From the NCBI GenBank assembly GCA_016214245.1, contig JACROW010000064.1:1-8092 (forward strand): DNA of 8,092 bases, in the 5' to 3' direction. How positions within the stretch are numbered: position 1 is the stretch's first letter; the number at the start of each line of letters is the position of its first letter. Below the pieces are notes generated by a model. The model worked only from the letters and a program-made list of their open reading frames with translations. It did no database searches and was not told the origin of the DNA. Position numbers and translations under genes: made by a program. Positions 1 to 5,659 of the stretch are shown piece after piece. This DNA is from Candidatus Omnitrophota bacterium. Its GTDB lineage: Bacteria; Omnitrophota; Gorgyraeia; 2-01-FULL-45-10.

Positions 1-76
1 TGGTGCCCGCACCAAGAATCGAACTTGGAACCTTGACATTAAGAGTGTCCTGCTCTGCCAATTGAGCTATGCGGGC
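1..76 (-). tRNA. tRNA-Lys (anticodon CTT)
   Basis: Read on the minus strand, a complete cloverleaf is visible. The acceptor stem GCCCGCA pairs perfectly with TGCGGGC, the D-stem is GCTC/GAGC, the anticodon loop is CTCTTAA (CTT reads AAG, lysine), and the T-arm is CCAAG-TTCGATT-CTTGG. The discriminator is A and a genomic CCA occupies the first three bases of the window. The outermost pair of the anticodon stem (G27/A43) is a mismatch, which is tolerated in tRNAs. It is the last of three tandem tRNA genes downstream of tatA, and a candidate promoter of its own lies at 182-210. Confidence 0.95.
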
Positions 77-78
77 GC

Positions 79-98
79 CAAATTTGCGTGCAAATTTG
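79..98 (-). repeat. 20-bp near-perfect palindrome just upstream of tRNA-Lys
   Basis: CAAATTTGC and GCAAATTTG are perfect 9-bp inverted arms separated by 2 bp. In the minus-strand transcript they would form a hairpin ending 2 nt before the first base of tRNA-Lys, next to the RNase P cleavage site. It could be a 5'-leader hairpin of the pre-tRNA or a protein-binding palindrome. No run of T follows it, so it is not a classical terminator. Confidence 0.5.
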
Positions 99-181
99 AT
101 ACTGAGGCAGCGTTAAGCAATCTGACGAGTAGGAAGATTGTAGCTGCCGAAGTATCTTTCTCCTTAAAAAGCAAGGAGTTA

Positions 182-210
182 ATTATATCAAGATAATAAT
201 ATAATTGCAA
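182..210 (-). promoter_or_regulatory. Sigma70-like promoter for tRNA-Lys
   Basis: On the minus strand, TTGCAA (205-210) and a consensus TATAAT (182-187) are separated by exactly 17 bp. The site points toward tRNA-Lys, with a predicted start near 175-176 and about 100 nt of leader. It lies 12 bp beyond the 3' end of tRNA-Leu, so tRNA-Lys may be transcribed separately from, or in addition to, the tatA/tRNA read-through. The surrounding DNA is AT-rich, so a chance TATAAT is possible, but the correct spacing supports the call. Confidence 0.55.
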
Positions 211-221
211 GCAGAGTAGTT

Positions 222-306
222 TGGTGCGAGAGGAGGGAGTCGAACCCTCAAGCCTTTCGGCATACGGTCCTAAGCCGTACACGTATTCCAGTTCCGCCAC
301 TCTCGC
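222..306 (-). tRNA. tRNA-Leu (anticodon TAG)
   Basis: On the minus strand, the acceptor GCGAGAG pairs perfectly with CTCTCGC and is followed by A and an encoded CCA. The anticodon stem-loop TACGG-CTTAGGA-CCGTA gives anticodon TAG, reading CUA leucine codons. The long variable arm (GCC-GAAA-GGC stem-loop) is the class II feature expected for leucine. The T-arm is GAGGG-TTCGACT-CCCTC. It is 85 nt long. It lies between tRNA-Arg and tRNA-Lys, and its upstream spacer is unusually structured (see 329-431). Confidence 0.96.
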
Positions 307-315
307 ATGAAAATC

Positions 316-335
316 TGGCGCGCCTGGCAGGATTT
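316..335 (-). repeat. Exact 20-bp copy of the tRNA-Arg 3' end (possible att-site scar)
   Basis: Positions 316-335 are identical to 471-490, the 3' end of tRNA-Arg from the middle of the T-loop through the encoded CCA. Identity stops inside the T-loop, and the remaining cloverleaf is not present next to this copy. The orientation matches the intact gene, 135 bp beyond its 3' end. A tRNA 3'-end duplication of this extent is what tRNA-targeting integrases leave as attL/attR, so this may be the scar of a lost element. It could instead be a decayed tRNA duplicate. No integrase is present in the window. Confidence 0.7.
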
Positions 336-431
336 GGTCCTTCGTTCGCAGAGCTCACTTTGGACCGGCCAATTTGCTGTCGAGCATAGCTCTTTCCTCC
401 TATTCGTCGGCGCAAATTGGCTTCAAATCCT
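329..431 (-). other. Predicted three-way-junction RNA between tRNA-Arg and tRNA-Leu
   Basis: In the minus-strand transcript, AGGATTT (431-425) pairs with AAATCCT (335-329) as a closing stem. Inside it are a perfect 10-bp stem GCCAATTTGC (421-412)/GCAAATTGGC (377-368) and a 5-bp stem GGTCC (366-362)/GGACC (340-336). The loop of the 10-bp stem carries AGGAGG (401-396) and, 8 nt later, an ATG (387-385) opening a 10-codon ORF that ends in TGA at 355. The closing stem uses part of the duplicated tRNA-Arg end. The pairing is seen directly; existence as a stable RNA is inferred. No family is recognised. Confidence 0.35.
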
Positions 432-470
432 TGACGTGCCTTAAAACACAATGCGCAAACTAACTTGTTA

Positions 471-546
471 TGGCGCGCCTGGCAGGATTTGAACCTGCGA
501 CCTAGTGGTTCGAAGCCACCCACTCTATCCGCTGAGCTACAGGCGC
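471..546 (-). tRNA. tRNA-Arg (anticodon TCG)
   Basis: On the minus strand, the acceptor GCGCCTG pairs perfectly with CAGGCGC, followed by discriminator G and an encoded CCA. The D-stem is GCTC/GAGT, the anticodon stem-loop is GGTGG-CTTCGAA-CCACT (anticodon TCG, reading CGA arginine codons), and the T-arm is GCAGG-TTCAAAT-CCTGC. It begins 12 bp after the tatA stop codon, so it is probably cotranscribed with tatA. Its last 20 bases recur exactly at 316-335. Confidence 0.96.
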
Positions 547-558
547 ATTGCTCTAGCT

Positions 559-741
559 TTATTTCTTTGGTTCCTTCTTCTCTTCGTCCTCAGAGTTTAT
601 ATCTTTCACTGATTTCTTGAACTCTTTTATCGTCTTGCATAGCGCGCGGCCGATCTCCGGCAGGCGGGTCGCGCCGAAAATCAAAAGCAAGATTAGAAGG
701 ATTACTAGTAACTCCTGTATGCCAATTCCAAATATTCTCAT
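559..741 (-). CDS. tatA: Sec-independent (twin-arginine) translocase subunit TatA/E
   Basis: This is a 60-residue single-span protein with the standard TatA layout. A short N-terminus leads into a transmembrane helix (about residues 6-22, GIQELLVILLILLLIFG), then the hinge and amphipathic helix (ATRLPEIGRALCKTIKEFKKSV), then a highly charged Lys/Glu tail. FGATRLPEIG is the family signature. TatA oligomerises in the inner membrane to form the Tat export pore with TatC. The start is supported by GGAGG 7 nt before the ATG. One oddity is Cys where the family normally has Gly after GRAL. The length is short but within range. TatB and TatC are not in the window. Discriminating TatA from TatE or a very short TatB by sequence is not possible here, but the lack of a long C-terminal domain favours TatA. 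Confidence 0.93.
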   Translation of the reverse strand: MRIFGIGIQELLVILLILLLIFGATRLPEIGRALCKTIKEFKKSVKDINSEDEEKKEPKK

Positions 742-762
742 ATATACCTCCGATTTTACACA

Positions 763-791
763 ATTTTACCACATCCCGAGCGCTAAATAAA
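763..791 (-). promoter_or_regulatory. Candidate promoter for tatA and the downstream tRNAs
   Basis: On the minus strand, TTTATT (786-791) lies 17 bp from TAAAAT (763-768), facing tatA. A second TAAAAT sits at 753-758. Both boxes are imperfect. The site is in the only gap available for a tatA promoter, between divergent genes. Confidence 0.35.
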
Positions 792-813
792 GCATTTAAT
801 CTTTCCTTCTAGG

Positions 814-829
814 TATGATAAAATATCAT
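814..829 (+). promoter_or_regulatory. Candidate -10 box overlapping a 15-bp palindrome
   Basis: TATGAT (814-819) is a plausible -10 box for the gene starting at 831. Overlapping it is the perfect inverted repeat ATGATA-AAA-TATCAT (815-829), which ends one base before the start codon. No convincing -35 box and no SD lie at the normal distance, so the transcript could be nearly leaderless. The palindrome is a possible operator, or a chance event in AT-rich DNA. Confidence 0.3.
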
Positions 830-830
830 T

Positions 831-3107
831 ATGAATAAAAGGATATATTTTGCCCTCCTTCTCATGGGCTTCACCTCTCTTATAGTCCAAACCCTACTCA
901 TCCGTGAATTCCTAATCACCTTTTACGGAAACGAATTAACCATAGGGTTGATACTTGCAAACTGGATCATGCTGGAGGCTCTGGGGAGTACCTTGGCAAG
1001 CCGGCCTTCGCTGAAGATAAAGAGAAACAGCCTGACATATGCCCTACTACAGGCGGGTATCTCAGTGTATCTACCGCTCGGTATATTTCTTATCCGGATA
1101 ATAAAAAATATGTTGGGGCTGACCGTAGGCGAAGGCGTTGGGGTCCTGCCCGTCATCTTCAGTTCGCTCTTCATATTAGCACCCTTAAGCCTCTTCGATG
1201 GTGCTCAATTTCCTTTTGGATGCCGCATGTTGTCGGATAGACAAAAAGAGGGTTCTCTAGAATCGGCCGGCAGGGTCTATATACTTGAGGCGATAGGTTT
1301 TATTTTTGCGGGCCCTCTATTCACATTCCTTCTGATTACAAGATTTAACTCTTTCTCAATAGCCTTTCTGCTCGGCCTCGTCAATCTCGTATCAGCGGCG
1401 CTTCTCTTAAAAGATACGCTTGCCGATGTTTTGACGAGGCGCTTTTCTATAATCATCAGCGCCCTTTTGATTCTCGCCGTCTTCATGCTCTTCGGCCCCG
1501 CATCGAAATTGCAGGATATCTCCGTAAAGAAAGAGTGGCGAAATCAAGAAGTCTTAAGCTATCAAAATTCCATCTATGGGAATCTGGCCGTCACCAAATC
1601 CGATCATCAATATACCTTCTATAGCGATGGTATTCCCATCATCACCACGCCCATGCCGGATACCGCCTATATCGAGAGCCTCGTCCATTTCAGCCTCTTA
1701 AGCCATCCCAACCCAAAGAGGGTCCTTCTCGTGAGCGGCGGCGCAGGCGGCCTCATAAACGAGATCCTCAAATATCCCGTGGAAAGGATAGATTACGCTG
1801 AGCTTGAGCCCTTGATCATAAAATTGATAAATGAATTCCCTACAGAATTAACCAGAGCTGAATTGTGTGACCCGAGGCTCGCTATCAAGTATATAGACGG
1901 AAGAAGATATGTACGCCTTGCGGCATCTCTGGCCCGTGATGTAAGATACGATGTGGTGATATTGAACCTGCCCATGCCTTCGACGTTACAATTGAATCGT
2001 TTTTATACGAATGAATTTTTTCAGAATACAAGAGCGATCCTTAACGAAGATGGCATATTCGCCTTTTCCCTCCCGGGGTCCTTGAGTTATATAAACCCTG
2101 AGATGCGTAAACTTAACAGCTCGATATTGAATACCCTTGAAGATATGTTTTCTGTGAATGTCATCCCTGGTGAACCCAATATATATCTCTCCTCGACCGG
2201 GAAGTTCAAAATCAGTCCGGATATTTTCTTAAAGCGCATCGAAGAAAATAAGATCAAGACAAAACTTCTGAATAGACCCTATCTTGAGGACCGCATGAAG
2301 CCGTATTGGCGCGATTGGTTCAAGAGTTCCCTCTCCGGATATAAGGCCATGAGGAAGAACCTCGACCTTATGCCTTCAGGGACCTTTTACAGCATCGCAT
2401 ATTGGAATGCGCTCTTCTCGAAAGGTCTGCGGGGTCTATTCATTATATTGGATAAATTGCATTTCGGAATTTTAGCCGCCATCCTTATCTTTATCGGTCT
2501 ATCTTTATCGATCCTGATGACTGCAATTCCCAAATTGAAGAGGTACTCAACCGGATTCGCGATATTCACGACAGGGTTTATGGGGATGTCATTCGATCTC
2601 ATCGTGATCTACGCGTATCAGTCGATCTTCGGCTACGTCTTCAGCCATATAGCCCTTTTGGTCACTGCATTCATGGCTGGCCTGACCTTGGGAAGTTCGT
2701 TCCTGAACCGCAGGATCTCAAGCATAAAGGATGACCTTGGCTGGTTCTCTAAGATAGAATTGATGATCGTCGGTTACTGTGCCTTAGCCGGGCCGCTAGT
2801 CTTATACATAAACCAGAATCCTTCCCTGAAGTTCTCATTTCTATTTTTCATTCTGTCAGGATGCGCAGGCTGTCTTGTCGGTGCGGAATTCCCGTTGGCA
2901 AATAAGATATACCGGAAAGGCAGGGCCTATTCTGAAACGGGCGGGTTACTTTACGGGCTTGACCTCTTCGGCGCGTGGCTGGCGTGTCTGGTAGTTTCCA
3001 TAGCGTTCGTACCTGTGCTAGGGATATTGAAGACCTGCATTATATTGGCTATCCTCAAGATGATAAGCCTCTCACTGGTCGTCCTTAACTCCAGACGCCG
3101 GGTATGA
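831..3107 (+). CDS. Membrane spermidine-synthase-like protein fused to two MFS-like halves
   Basis: The 758-residue protein has three parts. Residues 1-222 are a hydrophobic block with about six to seven spans. Residues 240-455 form a soluble Rossmann domain of the spermidine synthase type: GGAGGL (303-308), acidic ELE (324-326), DGR (356-358), then NLPMPSTLQLNRFYTNEFF (379-397). Residues 530-755 are a second multi-span block. GAQFPFG (124-130) and GAEFPLA (684-690), each followed by a Gly-rich helix, show that the two membrane blocks are repeats of one another. The catalytic Asp region of true aminopropyltransferases (D-x-x-D-P) reads N-L-P-M-P, and GGGDGG reads SGGAGG, so polyamine synthesis is doubtful. 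SAM or nucleoside binding is possible. The substrate is unknown. The ATG at 831 is chosen because the first span follows at once, although the SD is weak. The 3' end overlaps the AmrS-like gene by 23 bp, tail to tail. Confidence 0.85.
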   Translation: MNKRIYFALLLMGFTSLIVQTLLIREFLITFYGNELTIGLILANWIMLEALGSTLASRPSLKIKRNSLTYALLQAGISVYLPLGIFLIRIIKNMLGLTVGEGVGVLPVIFSSLFILAPLSLFDGAQFPFGCRMLSDRQKEGSLESAGRVYILEAIGFIFAGPLFTFLLITRFNSFSIAFLLGLVNLVSAALLLKDTLADVLTRRFSIIISALLILAVFMLFGPASKLQDISVKKEWRNQEVLSYQNSIYGNLAVTKSDHQYTFYSDGIPIITTPMPDTAYIESLVHFSLLSHPNPKRVLLVSGGAGGLINEILKYPVERIDYAELEPLIIKLINEFPTELTRAELCDPRLAIKYIDGRRYVRLAASLARDVRYDVVILNLPMPSTLQLNRFYTNEFFQNTRAILNEDGIFAFSLPGSLSYINPEMRKLNSSILNTLEDMFSVNVIPGEPNIYLSSTGKFKISPDIFLKRIEENKIKTKLLNRPYLEDRMKPYWRDWFKSSLSGYKAMRKNLDLMPSGTFYSIAYWNALFSKGLRGLFIILDKLHFGILAAILIFIGLSLSILMTAIPKLKRYSTGFAIFTTGFMGMSFDLIVIYAYQSIFGYVFSHIALLVTAFMAGLTLGSSFLNRRISSIKDDLGWFSKIELMIVGYCALAGPLVLYINQNPSLKFSFLFFILSGCAGCLVGAEFPLANKIYRKGRAYSETGGLLYGLDLFGAWLACLVVSIAFVPVLGILKTCIILAILKMISLSLVVLNSRRRV

Positions 3108-4215
3108 CCTTGCCGCAGGAGCCGCACTTGCCGTCGACTATCTCGTTACCCAATATTATGTAGCCGCTTCTCCTGATTATGGCCTTTTTACATCCCGGGC
3201 AATAGGTATTCTCTGCAGGATGGCCGGGCACATTCCCCACATAGACATAATTCAAGCCGACAGCTGAAGCTACATCCCTCGCCTTTTCCAGCGTCTCGAT
3301 AGGGGTGGGATAGAGATTCGTGAGCTTATACTGCGGCCAAAAGCGCGAAAAGTGTATCGGGGTATCACAAGAGAGATTATCCCTTATCCAGACGCACATC
3401 TCCTTTATCTTATCCGAATCATCGTTCAGGGTGGGGATTACCAGATTTGTGATCTCAAGCCATACCTTATTTCTATGGAGTGTCTTCAGTGTATTCAATA
3501 CTGTATCCAGGTAGCCGGCGCAGACCTCCGTGTAAAAATCCTGAGTGAAGCCCTTCAGGTCTATATCTGCGGCGTCGAGATACATCGATAACTCTTCTAT
3601 CGGCGCCTGATTGAGAGAACCGTTCGAATGGTACATATTTCTTAAGCCTTTACTCTTTGCCAATTTTGCGGTATCGAGCATATACTCATAAAATATGGAA
3701 GGCTCCGAATAGGTGTAGGCTATGGATGGACAGCCGTTCTTTATCGTCTGTTTTACAACATCCTCGGGGAGGAGCTTTTCGTTGTAAGTCTCTTCGGGAG
3801 GGAACTGTGAGATCTGCCAGTTCTGGCAGTACTTGCACCGGAAATTGCAGCCGGCAGTGGCGATTGAAAATATCGGCGTCCCGGGAAGGAAGTGAAACAA
3901 TGGCTTCTTCTCGATGGGATCGATGTGGACCGCGCACGGCAAGCCGTAAACCAAAGAATATAGCTTCCCCTCTTTCGGCTCTCTGGCCTTGCAGAAACTT
4001 CTCTGGCCATTTGAGAGCGTGCAGCCCCTCGGACAGAGCTGACACTGGACGGTTTTTTCATCTATCCTTTTATAAAATGAGGCCTCATGGATATACAGAC
4101 CTTCGGTCTTTGCGGCGAATGCGTTGGCTCTAGACAGTAGGTATATAACCTCTTGAGATGCGGCTATCCCTAAACATACAAGCCCTGTCCGTTTCAAAAA
4201 GTCTTTACGCGTCAT
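3085..4215 (-). CDS. amrS: AmrS-like radical SAM enzyme with Tat-type N-terminal signal
   Basis: The protein is 376 residues. Its core matches the AmmeMemoRadiSam system radical SAM enzyme (pyruvate-formate-lyase-activase-like, COG1180). It has an N-terminal Cys set (C58, C61, C65, C75), the radical SAM motif CNFRCKYC (C123, C127, C130) for the 4Fe-4S cluster, a SAM-side YSEPS stretch, and a C-terminal zinc-ribbon-like CPGC...CGSC ending PGVW. The usual family start corresponds to about residue 41. The extra 38 residues look like an export signal: TRKDFLKR (RK in place of RR), a hydrophobic stretch, then AFA before AK. The substrate is unknown. AMMECR1 and Memo partners are not in the window. 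The ATG lies 16 bp after the CHR gene's stop, with AGG-type SD sites in the gap, so it is the last gene of the Moco operon. The amrS symbol reflects family membership only. Confidence 0.85.
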   Translation of the reverse strand: MTRKDFLKRTGLVCLGIAASQEVIYLLSRANAFAAKTEGLYIHEASFYKRIDEKTVQCQLCPRGCTLSNGQRSFCKAREPKEGKLYSLVYGLPCAVHIDPIEKKPLFHFLPGTPIFSIATAGCNFRCKYCQNWQISQFPPEETYNEKLLPEDVVKQTIKNGCPSIAYTYSEPSIFYEYMLDTAKLAKSKGLRNMYHSNGSLNQAPIEELSMYLDAADIDLKGFTQDFYTEVCAGYLDTVLNTLKTLHRNKVWLEITNLVIPTLNDDSDKIKEMCVWIRDNLSCDTPIHFSRFWPQYKLTNLYPTPIETLEKARDVASAVGLNYVYVGNVPGHPAENTYCPGCKKAIIRRSGYIILGNEIVDGKCGSCGKVIPGVWS

Positions 4216-4231
4216 TGCCTGGCCTATCTTC

Positions 4232-4753
4232 CTATCTTAAAACTATCCCCGTTATCCCTGCTAAGATAATTATGATGGCGGGATGGACCTTCGTATATAT
4301 GAAGAGGGTGAAGGAAATTATAACTATAATTAAGTTCCTCGGTTGAATCAGCTGATTGATATTGATAAGCTGGAAGGCCACGGCAATTATCAACGCGCAC
4401 ACTGCGAACTGAACTGCGTTGAATGCCGCCTTAACGCTCGATAAGTGTTTATATTTGGAATAGACCGTGAAGGCTATCGTCGCCAGGACAGCGGGCGCCA
4501 ATAAGTTTCCGAGGTTCGCGAATATCGCGCCGGGGATGCCTGCTATCTTATATCCTGTGTAGGTGGCATACTTTATCGAGATGGCTCCGGGGAATATCTT
4601 GACTATGCCCAACACATCAAGGAATTCCTCCTTCGTCAGCCAATGATAGTTCTGCACCACCTCTCTCTCTATAAGCGGCAAAAAAGAGTATGCGCCGCCG
4701 ATGGCAAAGAGGCCTACTCTAAAAAATGCGAGGAATAGATTTATTAATATCAT
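4232..4753 (-). CDS. Short-chain CHR-family (chromate transporter-like) membrane protein
   Basis: The protein is 173 residues with about five to six hydrophobic segments. It carries both signatures of one CHR domain: an N-terminal FRVGLFAIGGAYSFLPLIER (11-30) and a PGAISIKYATYTGYKIAGIPGA stretch (55-76). CHR proteins move oxyanions such as chromate. Short-chain members are usually encoded as adjacent pairs of half-size proteins, but only one half is present here, because the next gene is the AmrS-like enzyme. The start ATG overlaps the moaB stop (ATGA), with AAGGA 6 nt upstream, so it is translationally coupled to Moco synthesis. Given the operon, transport of molybdate or tungstate, which resemble chromate, is a reasonable hypothesis, not a demonstrated function. 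Confidence 0.85.
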   Translation of the reverse strand: MILINLFLAFFRVGLFAIGGAYSFLPLIEREVVQNYHWLTKEEFLDVLGIVKIFPGAISIKYATYTGYKIAGIPGAIFANLGNLLAPAVLATIAFTVYSKYKHLSSVKAAFNAVQFAVCALIIAVAFQLININQLIQPRNLIIVIISFTLFIYTKVHPAIIIILAGITGIVLR

Positions 4754-5229
4754 CGGTGTTCCTTCCCGGCGATCATGTCGAGGCCGTGAGGCAGGCCTTC
4801 AAGGATAGCTTCCAGCGATTCCCTGGCGCCGCGGGTGCTTCCCGGCAGATTCACGATTAAGGTCCTACCCCTGATGCCGCTTACTGCCCGCGAAAGCATT
4901 GCGCGTTTGGTGGATGCGAGGCATGCCACACGCATCGCTTCCGGAATACCCGGCACTTCCTTTTCAATCACAGCTTTGGTCGCCTCAGGTGTGTTGTCCC
5001 TTACGGTAAATCCTGTGCCTCCATCAGTCAAAACGAGATCCACTTTAAGATTATCGCAATAATCAATGAGCCTTGCCTTGATCGTTGCCGGTTCATCAGG
5101 GATTATCTCGTATTTCACAACCTCACCCGGAAGCTTTTTTATAATTTCCTGAGCGATCCTGCCCGTCTCGTCCTCTCTCTTGCCTTGCGAACATTTATCG
5201 CTTATGGTAAGGACCGCGACTTTATACAT
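4750..5229 (-). CDS. moaB: Molybdopterin adenylyltransferase, MoaB/MogA family
   Basis: The protein is 159 residues, the usual length for single-domain MoaB/MogA. VAVLTISDKCSQGKREDETG (4-23) is the N-terminal strand and loop. LTDGGTGFTVRDNTPEAT (67-84) carries the nucleotide/pterin-binding GGTG and the conserved Asp of RDxTPEA. GIRGRTLIVNLPGS (117-130) is the family's C-terminal signature. The enzyme activates molybdopterin by adenylylation with ATP before metal insertion by MoeA, in the cytoplasm. The ATG overlaps the MOSC gene's end by 8 bp, with AGGAG 12 nt upstream, and its own end overlaps the CHR gene by 4 bp. MoaB and MogA cannot be separated reliably from sequence alone, but the role here is probably MogA-like because no other family member is in the window. 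Confidence 0.93.
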   Translation of the reverse strand: MYKVAVLTISDKCSQGKREDETGRIAQEIIKKLPGEVVKYEIIPDEPATIKARLIDYCDNLKVDLVLTDGGTGFTVRDNTPEATKAVIEKEVPGIPEAMRVACLASTKRAMLSRAVSGIRGRTLIVNLPGSTRGARESLEAILEGLPHGLDMIAGKEHR

Positions 5230-5659
5230 AAGCTATCTCATCTCCTGGCGTTATAATGCCGCCTTTCAGGACGCGGACGAATATGCCTTCCTTCGGCATG
5301 ACGCAATCGCCGGCCTGATAATAGATGTTGCACCTTGTATGGCACTCCTTGCCTATCTGCGAAACCTCAAGCAGTATCTCTTTCCCTATCTTTAATCTAG
5401 CGCCGAGTTTCAAACCTGACAGGTCTATTCCCTTAGTGGTGATATTCTCAGCGAAGTCTCCCGGCCCTACCTTCAAACCCTTGGCCCTCATCTTCTCTAT
5501 GGACTCTTCTGCGAGGAGGCTCACCTGGCGCTTGCCGCCACGGTCCATATGGGCGTCCCCGACGATCCCCGAATCTTCCTTCAATTCAACGGATTCGACA
5601 TTTCTCTTCTTTATGCCTTTCTTTTCCGAAATCGATACTGCCCTTATCTTACCTGACAT
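5222..5659 (-). CDS. MOSC-domain protein (small, Moco-associated)
   Basis: This is a MOSC domain (named for the C-terminal domain of Moco sulfurases) of 145 residues from the chosen ATG at 5659. Conserved points are SGIVGDAHMDRGGKRQVSLL (about 30-49), the FAENITTKGIDL region, and IGKECHTRCNIYYQAGDC followed by MPKEGIFVRVLKGG. The Cys in GKECH is the residue expected to carry sulfur or bind cofactor. Stand-alone MOSC proteins of this kind sit beside, or are fused to, MoaB/MogA, and the gene order moaC-MOSC-moaB here matches that. The exact reaction is not established for the small form. A GTG 9 bases upstream is in frame but sits only 2 nt from the SD-like GGAAAGA, so the ATG with about 10 nt spacing is preferred. 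It overlaps moaC by 11 bp. Confidence 0.87.
   Translation of the reverse strand: MSGKIRAVSISEKKGIKKRNVESVELKEDSGIVGDAHMDRGGKRQVSLLAEESIEKMRAKGLKVGPGDFAENITTKGIDLSGLKLGARLKIGKEILLEVSQIGKECHTRCNIYYQAGDCVMPKEGIFVRVLKGGIITPGDEIAYV

Noticed and set aside
160..178. Hairpin CTCCTT-loop-AAGGAG as a terminator between tRNA-Leu and tRNA-Lys
   Set aside because: The stem is only 6 bp and AT-rich. On the minus strand no T-run follows, and it lies downstream of the tRNA-Lys promoter.
248..523. A minus-strand open frame spanning tRNA-Arg and tRNA-Leu
   Set aside because: It runs through two intact tRNA genes and their spacer, so it cannot be a normal protein gene.
3657..4133. A plus-strand open frame of about 158 codons inside the AmrS-like gene
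   Set aside because: Its translation is rich in Arg and Ser with no recognisable domain and it is fully antisense to a strong radical SAM gene; it is a shadow.
4171..4182. Lipobox around Cys14 of the AmrS-like protein
   Set aside because: The residue before Cys14 is Val rather than Gly, Ala or Ser, so lipidation is unlikely. The Tat-like signal or anchor is the simpler reading.
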